45,501 nucleotides of DNA from CAWJEL01 sp964647255 (GTDB lineage Bacteria > Chloroflexota > Anaerolineae > CG2-30-64-16), in contig CAZYGI010000028.1 of NCBI GenBank assembly GCA_964647255.1, positions 1 through 45,501 of the forward strand. Reading direction: 5' to 3'. This document shows positions 15,585 to 23,808 of the stretch, piece by piece. Below the pieces are notes generated by a model. That model was not told the origin of the DNA. It saw only the letters and a list, made by a program, of their open reading frames with translations, and made no database searches. Within the stretch, counting starts at the first letter, position 1, and each line of letters begins with the position of its first letter. A program made the translations under genes and the position numbers.

Positions 15585-16622
15585 ATGAGCAGGCGATCCG
15601 TTCGATGGATCACACTGGCAGCGATGCTGTTGTTGGGCGTGTCCGCAGTGACGGTCATCTCGGCCGCGCCGCTGGCTGCACCCTTCCCAAGCGCGCCGGC
15701 CGGTTTGGGGCCAACACCCGCGGCCGGCGAGACCATCCACATCGTGGCGCGCGGAGAAATGTTGCGGCTGATCGCACAACGGTACGGCGTCGGCACGTGG
15801 GAACTTGCCCGTTACAACGGCATCGCCGATCCCAACCTGATTTACACCGGCCAGCCGCTGCGCATCCCGCCTTCCGGCCGCCCCACGCCGGCGCCGGTGG
15901 TCCAGGGTGAGGCGATCATCATCCAGAGCCCGGCGCAGGGGATCACGGTCACGAACCCGGTCACCGTCACAGGGCTGGCGGTCTCGCCTTTTGAGCAGAC
16001 CGTGGTGGTGGCTGTGCTGGACGGGAGCGGCGCGCAGATTGGCCTTGCGCCCGGCATCATCGCGGGCGAGTACGGCCAGCAGGGGACGTTCAGCGTTTCG
16101 GTGCCGTTTACTGCGCCGGCCAACAGCCAACCCGGCCGGATTCAGGTGTACACCACGAGCCCGCGCGATGGGGCCATCGAGCATCTCAGCTCTGTGTCGG
16201 TGTTGCTGCCGGGCACCGACCTCGATCCGCTGTTGGGCCAGCTTGAGCTTGCAGTCAATGTCAAGGATTATCCGCGTCTGCGGTCTCTCATGGGACCGAC
16301 ATTTGCCTTGAGCGTTTACCGCGCAGAGAGCACCACTCTGGCGCCCGCCGAGGTCATCGCACGTCTGCGCTCAACCTACATGGGGCCCGGTGAGCCGCGC
16401 CTGGATTTCAGCGTGGATGCACGGGCCTTGCTGGCGGGGCGAGTGACATTGAGCCCCGATATCAGCCATGTTGTGTACAGCACCGGTTGGGGAGCAGACC
16501 GGCATGACGATGCGTTTCTCCTGATCGGAACTGTTGCGGGCCAGGCCCGCTGGGTCGGCATGATCTATGTGCCGCAGCAGCAGATGGATTACCGGACGAC
16601 CGGGCGCCTCACCCATGGCTGA
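15585..16622 (+). CDS. Secreted LysM + Gmad2 domain protein
   Basis: A 345-residue exported protein. Residues 1-30 form a signal peptide or anchor (MSRRSVRW, hydrophobic stretch, Ala-rich cleavage region). A LysM domain spans ~50-93 (HIVARGEMLRLIAQRYG, then YTGQPLRIPP), which binds peptidoglycan or other GlcNAc polymers. Residues ~105-205 match Gmad2, the Ig-like domain first named from spore germination proteins (IQSPAQGITVTNPVTVTGLA). The C-terminal ~140 residues are unrecognised. AAGGAGG lies upstream of the ATG. Likely a wall-associated protein, co-transcribed with the esterase. Confidence 0.8.
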   Translation: MSRRSVRWITLAAMLLLGVSAVTVISAAPLAAPFPSAPAGLGPTPAAGETIHIVARGEMLRLIAQRYGVGTWELARYNGIADPNLIYTGQPLRIPPSGRPTPAPVVQGEAIIIQSPAQGITVTNPVTVTGLAVSPFEQTVVVAVLDGSGAQIGLAPGIIAGEYGQQGTFSVSVPFTAPANSQPGRIQVYTTSPRDGAIEHLSSVSVLLPGTDLDPLLGQLELAVNVKDYPRLRSLMGPTFALSVYRAESTTLAPAEVIARLRSTYMGPGEPRLDFSVDARALLAGRVTLSPDISHVVYSTGWGADRHDDAFLLIGTVAGQARWVGMIYVPQQQMDYRTTGRLTHG

Positions 16623-16659
16623 GCGGGGAGGCGACACCGGTTGATGGGGGAGAGAGTTC

Positions 16660-17580
16660 ATGCCCGATGCCAACGACACCTATGATGTGGTCTGTTACGG
16701 CACCATCAGTTTGGAGAACGTGACCCATCTACCGCAACTCCCGACACCGCGGCGCGACGCCGCGGCGACGTTCGACCATGATGAGTTGGGCGGCGAGGCG
16801 GCCAAAGTGGCCGTGCCGTTGGCGGTCTGGGGGCTGCGTGTGGCGATCGTCGGCAACGTGATCGGCACGGATCGCAAGAGCGATCTCGTGATGGAAGCCC
16901 TCGCGCGGTATCCGCTGATTGACACAAGTCACATCCGCCGCAACCCGAATGTGGTCACCCCGTTTTCGCGCATCCTGGTGACGCCCGACGGCGAGCGCAG
17001 CCGGATTGCCTATTGGTATGATCAGACGCCCAAGAGCGAGCTCCCGGAGGACCTGATGCGGCGGGCCAGAGTGCTCAGCGTGGACGCGTACGGCCGGGAT
17101 GAGCGCGACCGCGCTGCGGCAGTGGCGCGGTCCCTTGGTAAGTTAGTCATCACGGCGGATGCCATCTGGCCCCAATACCCGTTGGCCGGGTTGAGCGACG
17201 TAGTTGTCATTTCGAGCGCGTGGCTGCAGACGAACTTTCCCGGTGTCTTTGAGTACGACCACGCCCTGGAACTGCAGGCGCTGGGCGCCGGTGTGATCAT
17301 CATCACCGACGGCCGTCGGCCCGTTCTTGTGGTGCGCGCGGATGGCTCGGCTTTCGGCATGGAGCCGTACGAGATCGCAAGGGTGGCGGATACCAGCGGC
17401 GCGGGCGACCTGTTCAAGGCTGGACTGATTTACGGGTGGCTGCAGTCCGATTGGGGCCTGGAACAGAAAGTCAGATTCGCCTGTGCGGCCGCCGGCCTGA
17501 TGTGCGGGCGGGATCGCACGCAGGGCGGCGCTCCGTCCCTCAAGGAGATTTTCGCTTTGATGAAGGCGCAGCCGCGTTAG
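16660..17580 (+). CDS. PfkB-family carbohydrate/nucleoside kinase
   Basis: A 306-residue ribokinase-fold protein. The N-terminal signature region reads YGTISLENV, followed by LGGEAAKVAVPLAVWGL (PfkB motif 1 region) and, near the end, DTSGAGDLFKAG (motif 2) with the catalytic base Asp250. ATP-dependent phosphorylation of a sugar or nucleoside is expected; the substrate is not clear. The tail MCGRDRTQGGAPSLKEIF resembles adenosine-kinase-like and sugar-kinase members. It follows the LysM gene by 37 nt with a GGGGGAGAG ribosome site and ends before a hairpin, so it may close that operon. Confidence 0.85.
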   Translation: MPDANDTYDVVCYGTISLENVTHLPQLPTPRRDAAATFDHDELGGEAAKVAVPLAVWGLRVAIVGNVIGTDRKSDLVMEALARYPLIDTSHIRRNPNVVTPFSRILVTPDGERSRIAYWYDQTPKSELPEDLMRRARVLSVDAYGRDERDRAAAVARSLGKLVITADAIWPQYPLAGLSDVVVISSAWLQTNFPGVFEYDHALELQALGAGVIIITDGRRPVLVVRADGSAFGMEPYEIARVADTSGAGDLFKAGLIYGWLQSDWGLEQKVRFACAAAGLMCGRDRTQGGAPSLKEIFALMKAQPR

Positions 17581-17606
17581 CCCTGGAGGCGAAACAACAC
17601 CCAGTT

Positions 17607-17636
17607 TTGGTCGGATCGTTGATCTTATGATAAACT
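17607..17636 (+). promoter_or_regulatory. Possible promoter of the aminotransferase gene
   Basis: TTGGTC (17607-17612), an 18-nt spacer and TAAACT (17631-17636), each 4 of 6 to consensus. Initiation near 17641 would place the 17648-17666 hairpin at the very 5' end of the transcript. Confidence 0.35.
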
Positions 17637-17647
17637 TCGGCAATCAC

Positions 17648-17670
17648 ACCGGGCCAACGGCCCGGTATTT
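17648..17670 (+). terminator. Hairpin between the PfkB and aminotransferase genes
   Basis: A perfect 8-bp G+C-rich stem (ACCGGGCC 17648-17655, GGCCCGGT 17659-17666) with loop AAC is followed by ATTTGTTG. It is either the terminator of the PfkB gene or a 5' stem in the aminotransferase leader. Confidence 0.5.
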
Positions 17671-17688
17671 GTTGTCCGGAGATCGTTC

Positions 17689-18573
17689 ATGGCCTCTTTG
17701 TCGGTGTTCTCGCGCAACGGCGTCGTGGTTCCGCCGGAGCAGGCGAGTGTATCTATCTTGAATCCTGCGCTCTATGGCGCGTATGGCGTCTACGAATCCT
17801 TGAAAGTGGTGAGTGGCGTCCCATTCGCGGAGGACGCCCACCTGGCGCGGCTGGCGCGCTCGGCTGAAATCCTGGGGTTGGCTTTGCCGGCCTCGCTGCC
17901 GACCCTCAAGCATTGGATGGCCGAGATCCTGGCGGTCAGCGCGGCCCAGGATTGCACGCTGCGGCTTTTCGTGGTGGGACCCGATAACGGCGGCGAGGTC
18001 GTGGCCTATCTGTGGACGCGGCCGCTGCCCGTCTATCCGGCCGACTTTTTCCGCATCGGTGCACCCGCTATCACCTTCGCGGGGTGCCGCTATCTGCCTC
18101 AAGCCAAGTCGCTCAACTCCCTGGCAAGCTATATGGCGCAGCGTGCCGCGGCCGCGGCCGGCGCGCACGAGGCGCTGCTGCATCATGCCGGCGTGCTGAC
18201 GGAAGGGTCGAATAGCAATCTGTTTGCCTTCATAGATGGCGTGTTGGTCACCCCGCCTGCGACCGATGTCCTTGCCGGCGTTACCCGCGATGTAGCGATC
18301 GCGGTCGCTGCGGCGAACGGTTTGCCCGTGCAGGAGCGCGCGTTGCCCCTGGCTGAGATCGGTCGCTGGCAAGAGTGTTTCATCACCAGCACCAGCCGCC
18401 ACGTCATGCCGATCAGCACGGTGGATGGCCGTCCGGTAGGGTCGGGCGCGGTTGGGCCGGTCACGCACGCCGTGATGGCGCTGTATGACGCCTACTTTGC
18501 AGCCCATACCCGGCCGCACGGGGCTGCCCCTGCGCAGCCACCGGTTCTGTCCCGGGCCACCCCCAAGAAATGA
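17689..18573 (+). CDS. Class IV PLP-dependent aminotransferase (BCAT / aminodeoxychorismate lyase fold)
   Basis: A 294-residue fold-type IV PLP enzyme. The pattern YGVYESLKVVSG near residue 30, Lys140 in YLPQAKSLNSLASYMA as the probable Schiff-base lysine, EALLHHAGVLTEGSNSNLFAF and the GVTRDVAI phosphate loop are diagnostic for the class. The family includes branched-chain aminotransferase (IlvE), D-amino acid aminotransferase and PabC. The sequence does not clearly choose; length fits all three. The Ala/Pro-rich C-terminal ~20 residues are extra. It stands between a hairpin and the BY-kinase promoter, so it is probably monocistronic. Confidence 0.82.
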   Translation: MASLSVFSRNGVVVPPEQASVSILNPALYGAYGVYESLKVVSGVPFAEDAHLARLARSAEILGLALPASLPTLKHWMAEILAVSAAQDCTLRLFVVGPDNGGEVVAYLWTRPLPVYPADFFRIGAPAITFAGCRYLPQAKSLNSLASYMAQRAAAAAGAHEALLHHAGVLTEGSNSNLFAFIDGVLVTPPATDVLAGVTRDVAIAVAAANGLPVQERALPLAEIGRWQECFITSTSRHVMPISTVDGRPVGSGAVGPVTHAVMALYDAYFAAHTRPHGAAPAQPPVLSRATPKK

Positions 18574-18589
18574 CGCGGTGGCGGGGCGT

Positions 18590-18618
18590 TTGGCGCAGGT
18601 CAACGCCCGTGATAAAAT
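18590..18618 (+). promoter_or_regulatory. Promoter of the Wzz/BY-kinase gene
   Basis: TTGGCG (18590-18595), a 17-nt spacer and TAAAAT (18613-18618). The leader carries AAGGAG just before the ATG at 18686. Confidence 0.5.
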
Positions 18619-18685
18619 GAAGGCCGTTCCAGATCGCCTGGCCGCACAACGGACGGCCCTGGAGCATCGCGGATAAGGAGCAGGT

Positions 18686-20305
18686 ATGGAACTCAGGCAA
18701 TATGTGGGTCTGCTGCGGAAGTGGCTTTTGCTGATCTTTGGACTGACCTTGTTGGCTGCTGTGGGCGCCTTTTTCATCAGCCGCAGTATGACGCGCATTT
18801 ATCAGGCTTCTACCACGCTCATGGTTAACCAGGCCTCCAGTCCGACGACCGGCGCGGACTATGCCGGCATTCTGACCAGCGAACGCCTGGCCCGCACATA
18901 CGCCAGCTTGCTGACCAGCCGTCCGGTGCTGGAGGAGACGGCGAAGCGGGTCGGCGTGGGGGCGGAGCACTTGGGTGACAGCATCACGGTGACTTCCGTG
19001 CGCGACACGCAGTTGCTGGAGATCAAAGTCGAGGGTCCAGATCCGCAGCTGATCGCGCAAATTGCCAACACGCTCCCCGAAGTGTTTATCGTGCGCAATC
19101 AGCAAATGCAGCTCGGCCAGATGAATATTGACCGGCTGCGGGAAGAGATCGCACGCACCGAGCAGAACCTGGCTGACACGCAGCAGCAGCTCGACGCAGC
19201 GACCGATGCTACGGACCGCACGCGCCTGGAAACCAGCCTGGCGCAATATCGCAAGACCTATTCCGACCTGATCGCCAGTTACCAGCAGGTTCAACTGGCC
19301 GAAACGCGCGCAACGAACAACATCGTCGTGGCCGAGCCCGCCGTTGTGCCAACCGATCCCATCCGGCCGCGTCCGATGACCAACGTGCTGCTGGCGGCGA
19401 TTATCGGCGCGCTGCTGGCCGTCGGCATCGCATTTCTGATCGAGTATCTCGACGACACGATCAAGACACCGGACGACGTTCAACGCGTGGCTGGCCTGTC
19501 CACCCTGGGTGCGATTGCCCGGCTCAAAGAAGTCGGTGATTCGCATCGCCTGGTTTCCTGGCTGAACTCGCGCGCACCGGAATCAGAGGCGTACCGTACA
19601 CTCCGCACCAACATCCAGTTTTCAAGCGTGGATCATCCCGTCAAGACGCTGCTGGTGACGAGCTCCAGCCCGGGCGAGGGCAAGAGCACCACGGCCTCCA
19701 ACCTGGCCGTGATGCTGGCACAGGCCGGGCAGCGGGTCATCATCGTGGATGCCGATCTGCGCCGACCGGTTCTGCACAAGGCGTTCAACGTGCCGAACAA
19801 CGTAGGGCTGACAACTGCGCTGTTGGCCGGTGACGATGCCACCGTGCGCAACTATTTTCAGACGACCGAAGTGGAGAACCTGTCGGTGTTGACCTGTGGG
19901 CCGATCCCGCCTAACCCGTCGGAACTGCTGGGATCGCATCGTATGGGGCATCTGATCAGCGCGTTATCCGTCGAGGCCGACATCGTGCTCTTCGACAGTC
20001 CACCCGTTCTGGCGGTCACGGATGCTGCGGTCATGGGGCGCCAGGTGGATGGGGTACTGATGGTTGCCGATGCGGGCAAGACGCGCGAGCACGCCCTGGC
20101 CCAGGCGGCCGCCGAGCTGAAAAACACTGGGGGCAATCTGCTGGGTGTGACGCTGAACCGCCTGGACAAGCGGCGCGGCGGTTATTCCTACTACTATTAC
20201 TACTACTACAATGACGAATCCTCCGAGCGGAGGCGGTCTTCTTCGCGGAATGGCTCGCACGGTGTGCGGATCAAGCTGCCCTGGCAGCGGAAACCGGTAG
20301 TCTGA
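18686..20305 (+). CDS. Wzz-domain bacterial tyrosine kinase (chain-length/export co-polymerase)
   Basis: A 539-residue fusion of a membrane polysaccharide co-polymerase and a BY-kinase. The N-terminus has one membrane helix (~13-32), a Wzz-type periplasmic region with coiled coil (~110-220) and a second helix (~235-255) after the PxxPxxP-like PAVVPTDPIRPRP. The cytosolic kinase shows Walker A SSSPGEGKST (from residue 326), Walker A' VIIVDADLRRP and Walker B DIVLFDSPP. The C-terminus carries a tyrosine cluster, Tyr500 and Tyr502-508, the usual autophosphorylation site. These kinases control the length and export of capsule or exopolysaccharide. No polymerase or flippase is adjacent. Confidence 0.9.
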   Translation: MELRQYVGLLRKWLLLIFGLTLLAAVGAFFISRSMTRIYQASTTLMVNQASSPTTGADYAGILTSERLARTYASLLTSRPVLEETAKRVGVGAEHLGDSITVTSVRDTQLLEIKVEGPDPQLIAQIANTLPEVFIVRNQQMQLGQMNIDRLREEIARTEQNLADTQQQLDAATDATDRTRLETSLAQYRKTYSDLIASYQQVQLAETRATNNIVVAEPAVVPTDPIRPRPMTNVLLAAIIGALLAVGIAFLIEYLDDTIKTPDDVQRVAGLSTLGAIARLKEVGDSHRLVSWLNSRAPESEAYRTLRTNIQFSSVDHPVKTLLVTSSSPGEGKSTTASNLAVMLAQAGQRVIIVDADLRRPVLHKAFNVPNNVGLTTALLAGDDATVRNYFQTTEVENLSVLTCGPIPPNPSELLGSHRMGHLISALSVEADIVLFDSPPVLAVTDAAVMGRQVDGVLMVADAGKTREHALAQAAAELKNTGGNLLGVTLNRLDKRRGGYSYYYYYYYNDESSERRRSSSRNGSHGVRIKLPWQRKPVV

Positions 20306-20331
20306 TCCCAGCGAAACACGAACGGTAAAGC

Positions 20332-20368
20332 AAGCGCCGCCGGCTGTACACAGCCGGCGGCGCTTTTT
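20332..20368. terminator. Strong intrinsic terminator after the BY-kinase gene
   Basis: A perfect 15-bp stem (20332-20346 with 20351-20365), loop TACA and a T5 run (20364-20368). It sits between convergent genes; on the other strand the flank is only mildly T-rich, so it may be partly bidirectional. Confidence 0.88.
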
Positions 20369-20386
20369 GATCAGGGTGCAGGGTGA

Positions 20387-21451
20387 TTACTTGAGGCCCA
20401 ACGCCGCGTACAGTGCCGGGAAGTCAAAGCTCTGCTCCAGCAACTGCGAGAAGCGCTCCATCTTCTTCGGCTGCTGGAAGCGGCTCTTGCCGAAGTAGCT
20501 CTCGATGATCTCAACGGTCGCCAGCGTGTCCAGCTTGACCAGCAGCACCGGCACGCACAACTCCTCAGAGCGATTCAAGACCGTTGGGCTGGGATAGACG
20601 TTGCCGGTCAGGATCAAGCAGCGGGTCGAGGTCTCCAGCGCAGCAAGCTGGATGTCGGAGCGATCGCCGCCGGTGATCACGGCCTTGTTGGGCTTGCGCC
20701 GGAAGTAGGTCAGCGCGCTTTCCACGCCCATCGCACCCACCAGCATGTGTTCCACCAGCTCATCGCCGCACTCCGGGCTGGACAGGATCTCCGCGCCCAA
20801 ACCTTCGGCCAGCTCGCGCACGCTCGGCGCGGACAGAGTCGCGTCCTTGGTCAGCACGCCGAACACCTTGATCCCCTTGTGCGCCAAGAACGGAACGATG
20901 ATATCGTTGACCGACTCGATTTCGGTCTTGGGCACCGCGTTGATAACTACGCCCAGGAAATTCTTGCCGAAGTAGTTCTGGCCGGTCATGGCGCGATCCA
21001 CGAGCAAGGTGTCATCGTAGCGGATCACCTCCAGGACGGCGGCGTCGAGCAGCTCCACCACCTTTTTGGGCGGCAGGCCGGCCACGTACCCCTCGCGCAG
21101 GCTGCGACCACCTTCGAGCACCACCACGTCCCGGCCTTCGGCGACCTTGGCGAACGCCTCAAGGACCTTCGGAGTGAAGTCAGTCTCCGGCCCGCGGAGT
21201 TGTTGCAGCAGCTTGGCCGGGGTGAGGGCCACCGGCGCGATCACCTCAGCCGGCTCGCTCATCTCATACACGGCTTTGGCGAACACCACGTCCTCGTCGT
21301 ACGCGACCCCTTCTTTGACTGCGCAGTTGACGTTGACGGGCTTCATGTAGCCGGCATTCATGCCATCCTTGCGGAACTTCAATCCCAGGCCCACGCACAG
21401 GGCCGACTTGCCGGAGAAGGTCTCGGCGGAAGTGATGTACAAAGCTTTCAT
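20387..21451 (-). CDS. BioD-like P-loop + DRTGG domain protein (phosphotransacetylase N-terminal family)
   Basis: A 354-residue protein. An N-terminal P-loop domain of the dethiobiotin-synthetase type (YITSAETFSGKSAL, then MKPVNVN and VVVLEGGRS) is joined to a DRTGG domain (VESALTYFRRKPNKAVITGGDRSDIQLAAL). This pair makes up the regulatory N-terminal half of long phosphotransacetylases, but the catalytic Pta domain is missing. Stand-alone versions are found beside ADP-forming acyl-CoA synthetases, as here, with the synthetase gene 37 nt upstream in the same direction. A regulatory or sensory role in acetyl-CoA/acetate conversion is inferred. AGGAG lies 8 nt before the ATG. Confidence 0.8.
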   Translation of the reverse strand: MKALYITSAETFSGKSALCVGLGLKFRKDGMNAGYMKPVNVNCAVKEGVAYDEDVVFAKAVYEMSEPAEVIAPVALTPAKLLQQLRGPETDFTPKVLEAFAKVAEGRDVVVLEGGRSLREGYVAGLPPKKVVELLDAAVLEVIRYDDTLLVDRAMTGQNYFGKNFLGVVINAVPKTEIESVNDIIVPFLAHKGIKVFGVLTKDATLSAPSVRELAEGLGAEILSSPECGDELVEHMLVGAMGVESALTYFRRKPNKAVITGGDRSDIQLAALETSTRCLILTGNVYPSPTVLNRSEELCVPVLLVKLDTLATVEIIESYFGKSRFQQPKKMERFSQLLEQSFDFPALYAALGLK

Positions 21452-21488
21452 AATCTGACTCCTGGTTTTCGAGTAGGCGCCTATAAGA

Positions 21489-23585
21489 CTACTTCAACGC
21501 CAGCCGCATGTCAATTCCCATCACGCCCCTGCCTTGTTCGAACACCAGGAGCGGGTTGATGTCGAGTTCGACGATCTCCGGGAAGTCGGTAACGAGTTGC
21601 GAAATCCGCAGCAGGGTGTCCACAATAGCATCCTGATCGGCTGGCTTCTCGCCGCGAACGCCCCGCAGCAGCTTGTATGCGCGAATCTCGCCCAACATCT
21701 CTTTGGCGTTGCGCCGGTCAATCGGGGCGACGCGGAAAGTCACATCCTTCATCGCCTCGACATAGATGCCGCCCAGGCCGAACATGATCAACGGGCCGAA
21801 CTGCGGATCGCGGTTGACGCCGATGATGATCTCGCGGCCGCCCTTCACCATCTGTTGAATCTGGCAGCCCCAGATCGTGGCGTCCGGCATGAAGCGTTTG
21901 CCGCGATAGACCAGCAGATCAAAGGCGTCGCGCACTTCGCTGGCGGAAGTGATATTCAGCTTGATGCCGCCGATGTCCGACTTGTGCAGGATGTCGGGCG
22001 ACGCGATCTTCATCACAACCGGATAGCCGATGGATTCGGCCAGGGCCACGGCTTCGTCGGCCGTCGCAGCCAACCCCGTCTTCGGCAGCGGAATGCCATA
22101 GGCTTCCAGGACTTCGCGGGCCTCGGTGTCGCCCATCGTCACGCGACCATCGGCGCGTACGGCGGCAAAGACCTCCTTGACCTTTTCGCGGTTGACCTGG
22201 AACTCCTCGACGGCCAGCGGCGGCGTGTTGAGCCACGAGCGTTGTTTCCACATCGCCGCGATGGCCCCCACGGCCCGTTCGGGCACCGCATAGTTCGGCA
22301 CGTCATAGGTGCGCAGCACCTCGACGCCCTTGCGGATGGCTACATCGCCCATCATTGCGCCGAAGACCGGCTTACCGTACTGTTTCGAGAGTTTGCCCAG
22401 CGCCTCGGCCGTTTCAGGAATCTGCGTAGAGGTCTGCGGGGTCAGCACGAGGAGCACGGCGTTGACGCCCGGATCCTTTAGCGCAGCCTCAATCGCCAGC
22501 GCATACCGCTCGGCCGGGGCATCCCCCAGCACATCAATCGGGTTTGCCACGCTGGCCGCGGCGGGCAGCAACGGCTGCAGGTACTGCTTGGTCTCGTTGC
22601 TCAGCGCCGCTAACTGCAGGCCCGCACGTTCGATCGCGTCCGAGGCCATGATACCGGGGCCGCCTGCGTTCGTGATGACCGCAATGCCGGGGCCTTCCAG
22701 TAGCGGTTGGCGGGCGAACGCCTGGGCGTAGTCAAACAAATCCTGCACCGAGCCCGCCCGGATGATGCCGCATTGCTTGAACGCAGCGTCGTAGGCTGAC
22801 TCGGAACCGGCCAGGCTGCCGGTGTGCGATGACGCCGCCTTTGAGCCGGCGCTGGTGGTGCCCGACTTCACGGAGATGATCGGTTTGTGGCGTGTGACTT
22901 CGCTGGCCGCCCGGATGAATTCGGGGCCGTTAGTAATGGATTCGAGGTAGGCCATGATGGCCCGCACCTCAGGATCCACAGCCCAGGCCTGCACCAGATC
23001 CAACTCGTTGATATCGGCCTTGTTGCCGATGCTGTAGAACCGGGAGAAGCCGATCCCCTGGCCCAGCGCCATGTCGAGGATGGACGTGCACAGGGCGCCG
23101 GATTGTGACATGAAGGCGATTTTCCCGTGTCGGGGCATACCGGCAGCAAAGGAGGCGTTGAGATTGCAGACGGTGTCAATGATGCCCAAAACGTTGGGGC
23201 CGATCATCCGCATACCGTAGCGCTTGTGGATCTCGGCCACTTCCAACTCAAGCGCCCTGCCCTTGGGCCCGGTTTCCTTGAACCCGGCCGTGATCACAAC
23301 CGTGCCCTTCAGACCGCGCTGGCCGCACTGTTCGACCACAGCGGGCACAGCCTTATTCGGAACCAGAAGCACGGCCAGATCAATGGGGTCGGGACAGTCC
23401 AGCACGGAGGCGTAGGCCTTCAGCCCTAGAATCTCGGGCGCGGTCGGGTTGATCGGATAGATGGCGCCCTTGTAGCCGTACTGGATGATGTTGTGGAGGA
23501 CCTGGTAGCCCAGCTTCTCTGGGCTGGTGGAAGCGCCGACAACCGCGACGCCTCGGGGTTCGGTGAACATTTCGAGCATATTCAT
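21489..23585 (-). CDS. ADP-forming acetate/acyl-CoA synthetase (fused alpha-beta)
   Basis: A 698-residue single-chain ADP-forming acyl-CoA synthetase. It begins with a CoA-binding Rossmann domain (VAVVGASTSPEKLGYQVLHNI) and a succinyl-CoA-ligase-like domain holding the phospho-histidine in SSHTGSLAGS. From ~residue 470 there is an ATP-grasp beta part (LEAYGIPLPKTGLA, YPVVMKIASPDILHKSDIGG, FGLGGIYVEAMKD, ELDINPLLVF). The reaction is acyl-CoA + ADP + Pi to acid + CoA + ATP, an energy-saving step in fermentation that is also reversible for acetate uptake. A GAAGGGGA ribosome site precedes the ATG. It forms an operon with the DRTGG gene. Confidence 0.9.
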   Translation of the reverse strand: MNMLEMFTEPRGVAVVGASTSPEKLGYQVLHNIIQYGYKGAIYPINPTAPEILGLKAYASVLDCPDPIDLAVLLVPNKAVPAVVEQCGQRGLKGTVVITAGFKETGPKGRALELEVAEIHKRYGMRMIGPNVLGIIDTVCNLNASFAAGMPRHGKIAFMSQSGALCTSILDMALGQGIGFSRFYSIGNKADINELDLVQAWAVDPEVRAIMAYLESITNGPEFIRAASEVTRHKPIISVKSGTTSAGSKAASSHTGSLAGSESAYDAAFKQCGIIRAGSVQDLFDYAQAFARQPLLEGPGIAVITNAGGPGIMASDAIERAGLQLAALSNETKQYLQPLLPAAASVANPIDVLGDAPAERYALAIEAALKDPGVNAVLLVLTPQTSTQIPETAEALGKLSKQYGKPVFGAMMGDVAIRKGVEVLRTYDVPNYAVPERAVGAIAAMWKQRSWLNTPPLAVEEFQVNREKVKEVFAAVRADGRVTMGDTEAREVLEAYGIPLPKTGLAATADEAVALAESIGYPVVMKIASPDILHKSDIGGIKLNITSASEVRDAFDLLVYRGKRFMPDATIWGCQIQQMVKGGREIIIGVNRDPQFGPLIMFGLGGIYVEAMKDVTFRVAPIDRRNAKEMLGEIRAYKLLRGVRGEKPADQDAIVDTLLRISQLVTDFPEIVELDINPLLVFEQGRGVMGIDMRLALK

Positions 23586-23733
23586 TCCCCTTCTTGAGGG
23601 TCTCGGTGGGCCACAGCAGAAAGCACAGCCAGGCCCCCCGGCCAGACACGGAACGCGACAAAAACCGGAGACAGCCCGTTGCTGTTGCCGGCGTCAAACA
23701 TGTGTATCTTGACACGATAGGCAATGGTCGTAA

Positions 23734-23747
23734 ATGACGTGGGTCAT
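23734..23747. promoter_or_regulatory. Inverted repeat ATGAC-N4-GTCAT, possible operator
   Basis: ATGAC (23734-23738) and GTCAT (23743-23747) form a perfect dyad with a 4-nt centre, in the 223-nt region between the divergent acyl-CoA synthetase and cysteine desulfurase genes. A TTGACA with a weak -10 lies just upstream (23709-23736), so the dyad would overlap its start region. The regulator is unknown. Confidence 0.35.
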
Positions 23748-23762
23748 GTCCCCGGAGCAGTT

Positions 23763-23790
23763 TTGTGGAATGCCTTGAACCGGATAGAAT
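23763..23790 (+). promoter_or_regulatory. Promoter of the cysteine desulfurase-mnmA operon
   Basis: TTGTGG (23763-23768), a 16-nt spacer and TAGAAT (23785-23790). The start point near 23797 would coincide with the AAGGAG ribosome site (23797-23802), giving a nearly leaderless message. Confidence 0.45.
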
Positions 23791-23808
23791 GAGGGGAAGG
23801 AGCTGCAC

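Noticed and set aside
14757..16184. Long open frame on the minus strand
   Set aside because: It lies opposite the alpha/beta hydrolase and LysM genes, has no domain motif and is rich in His/Gln/Arg, as expected from a shadow of GC-rich genes.
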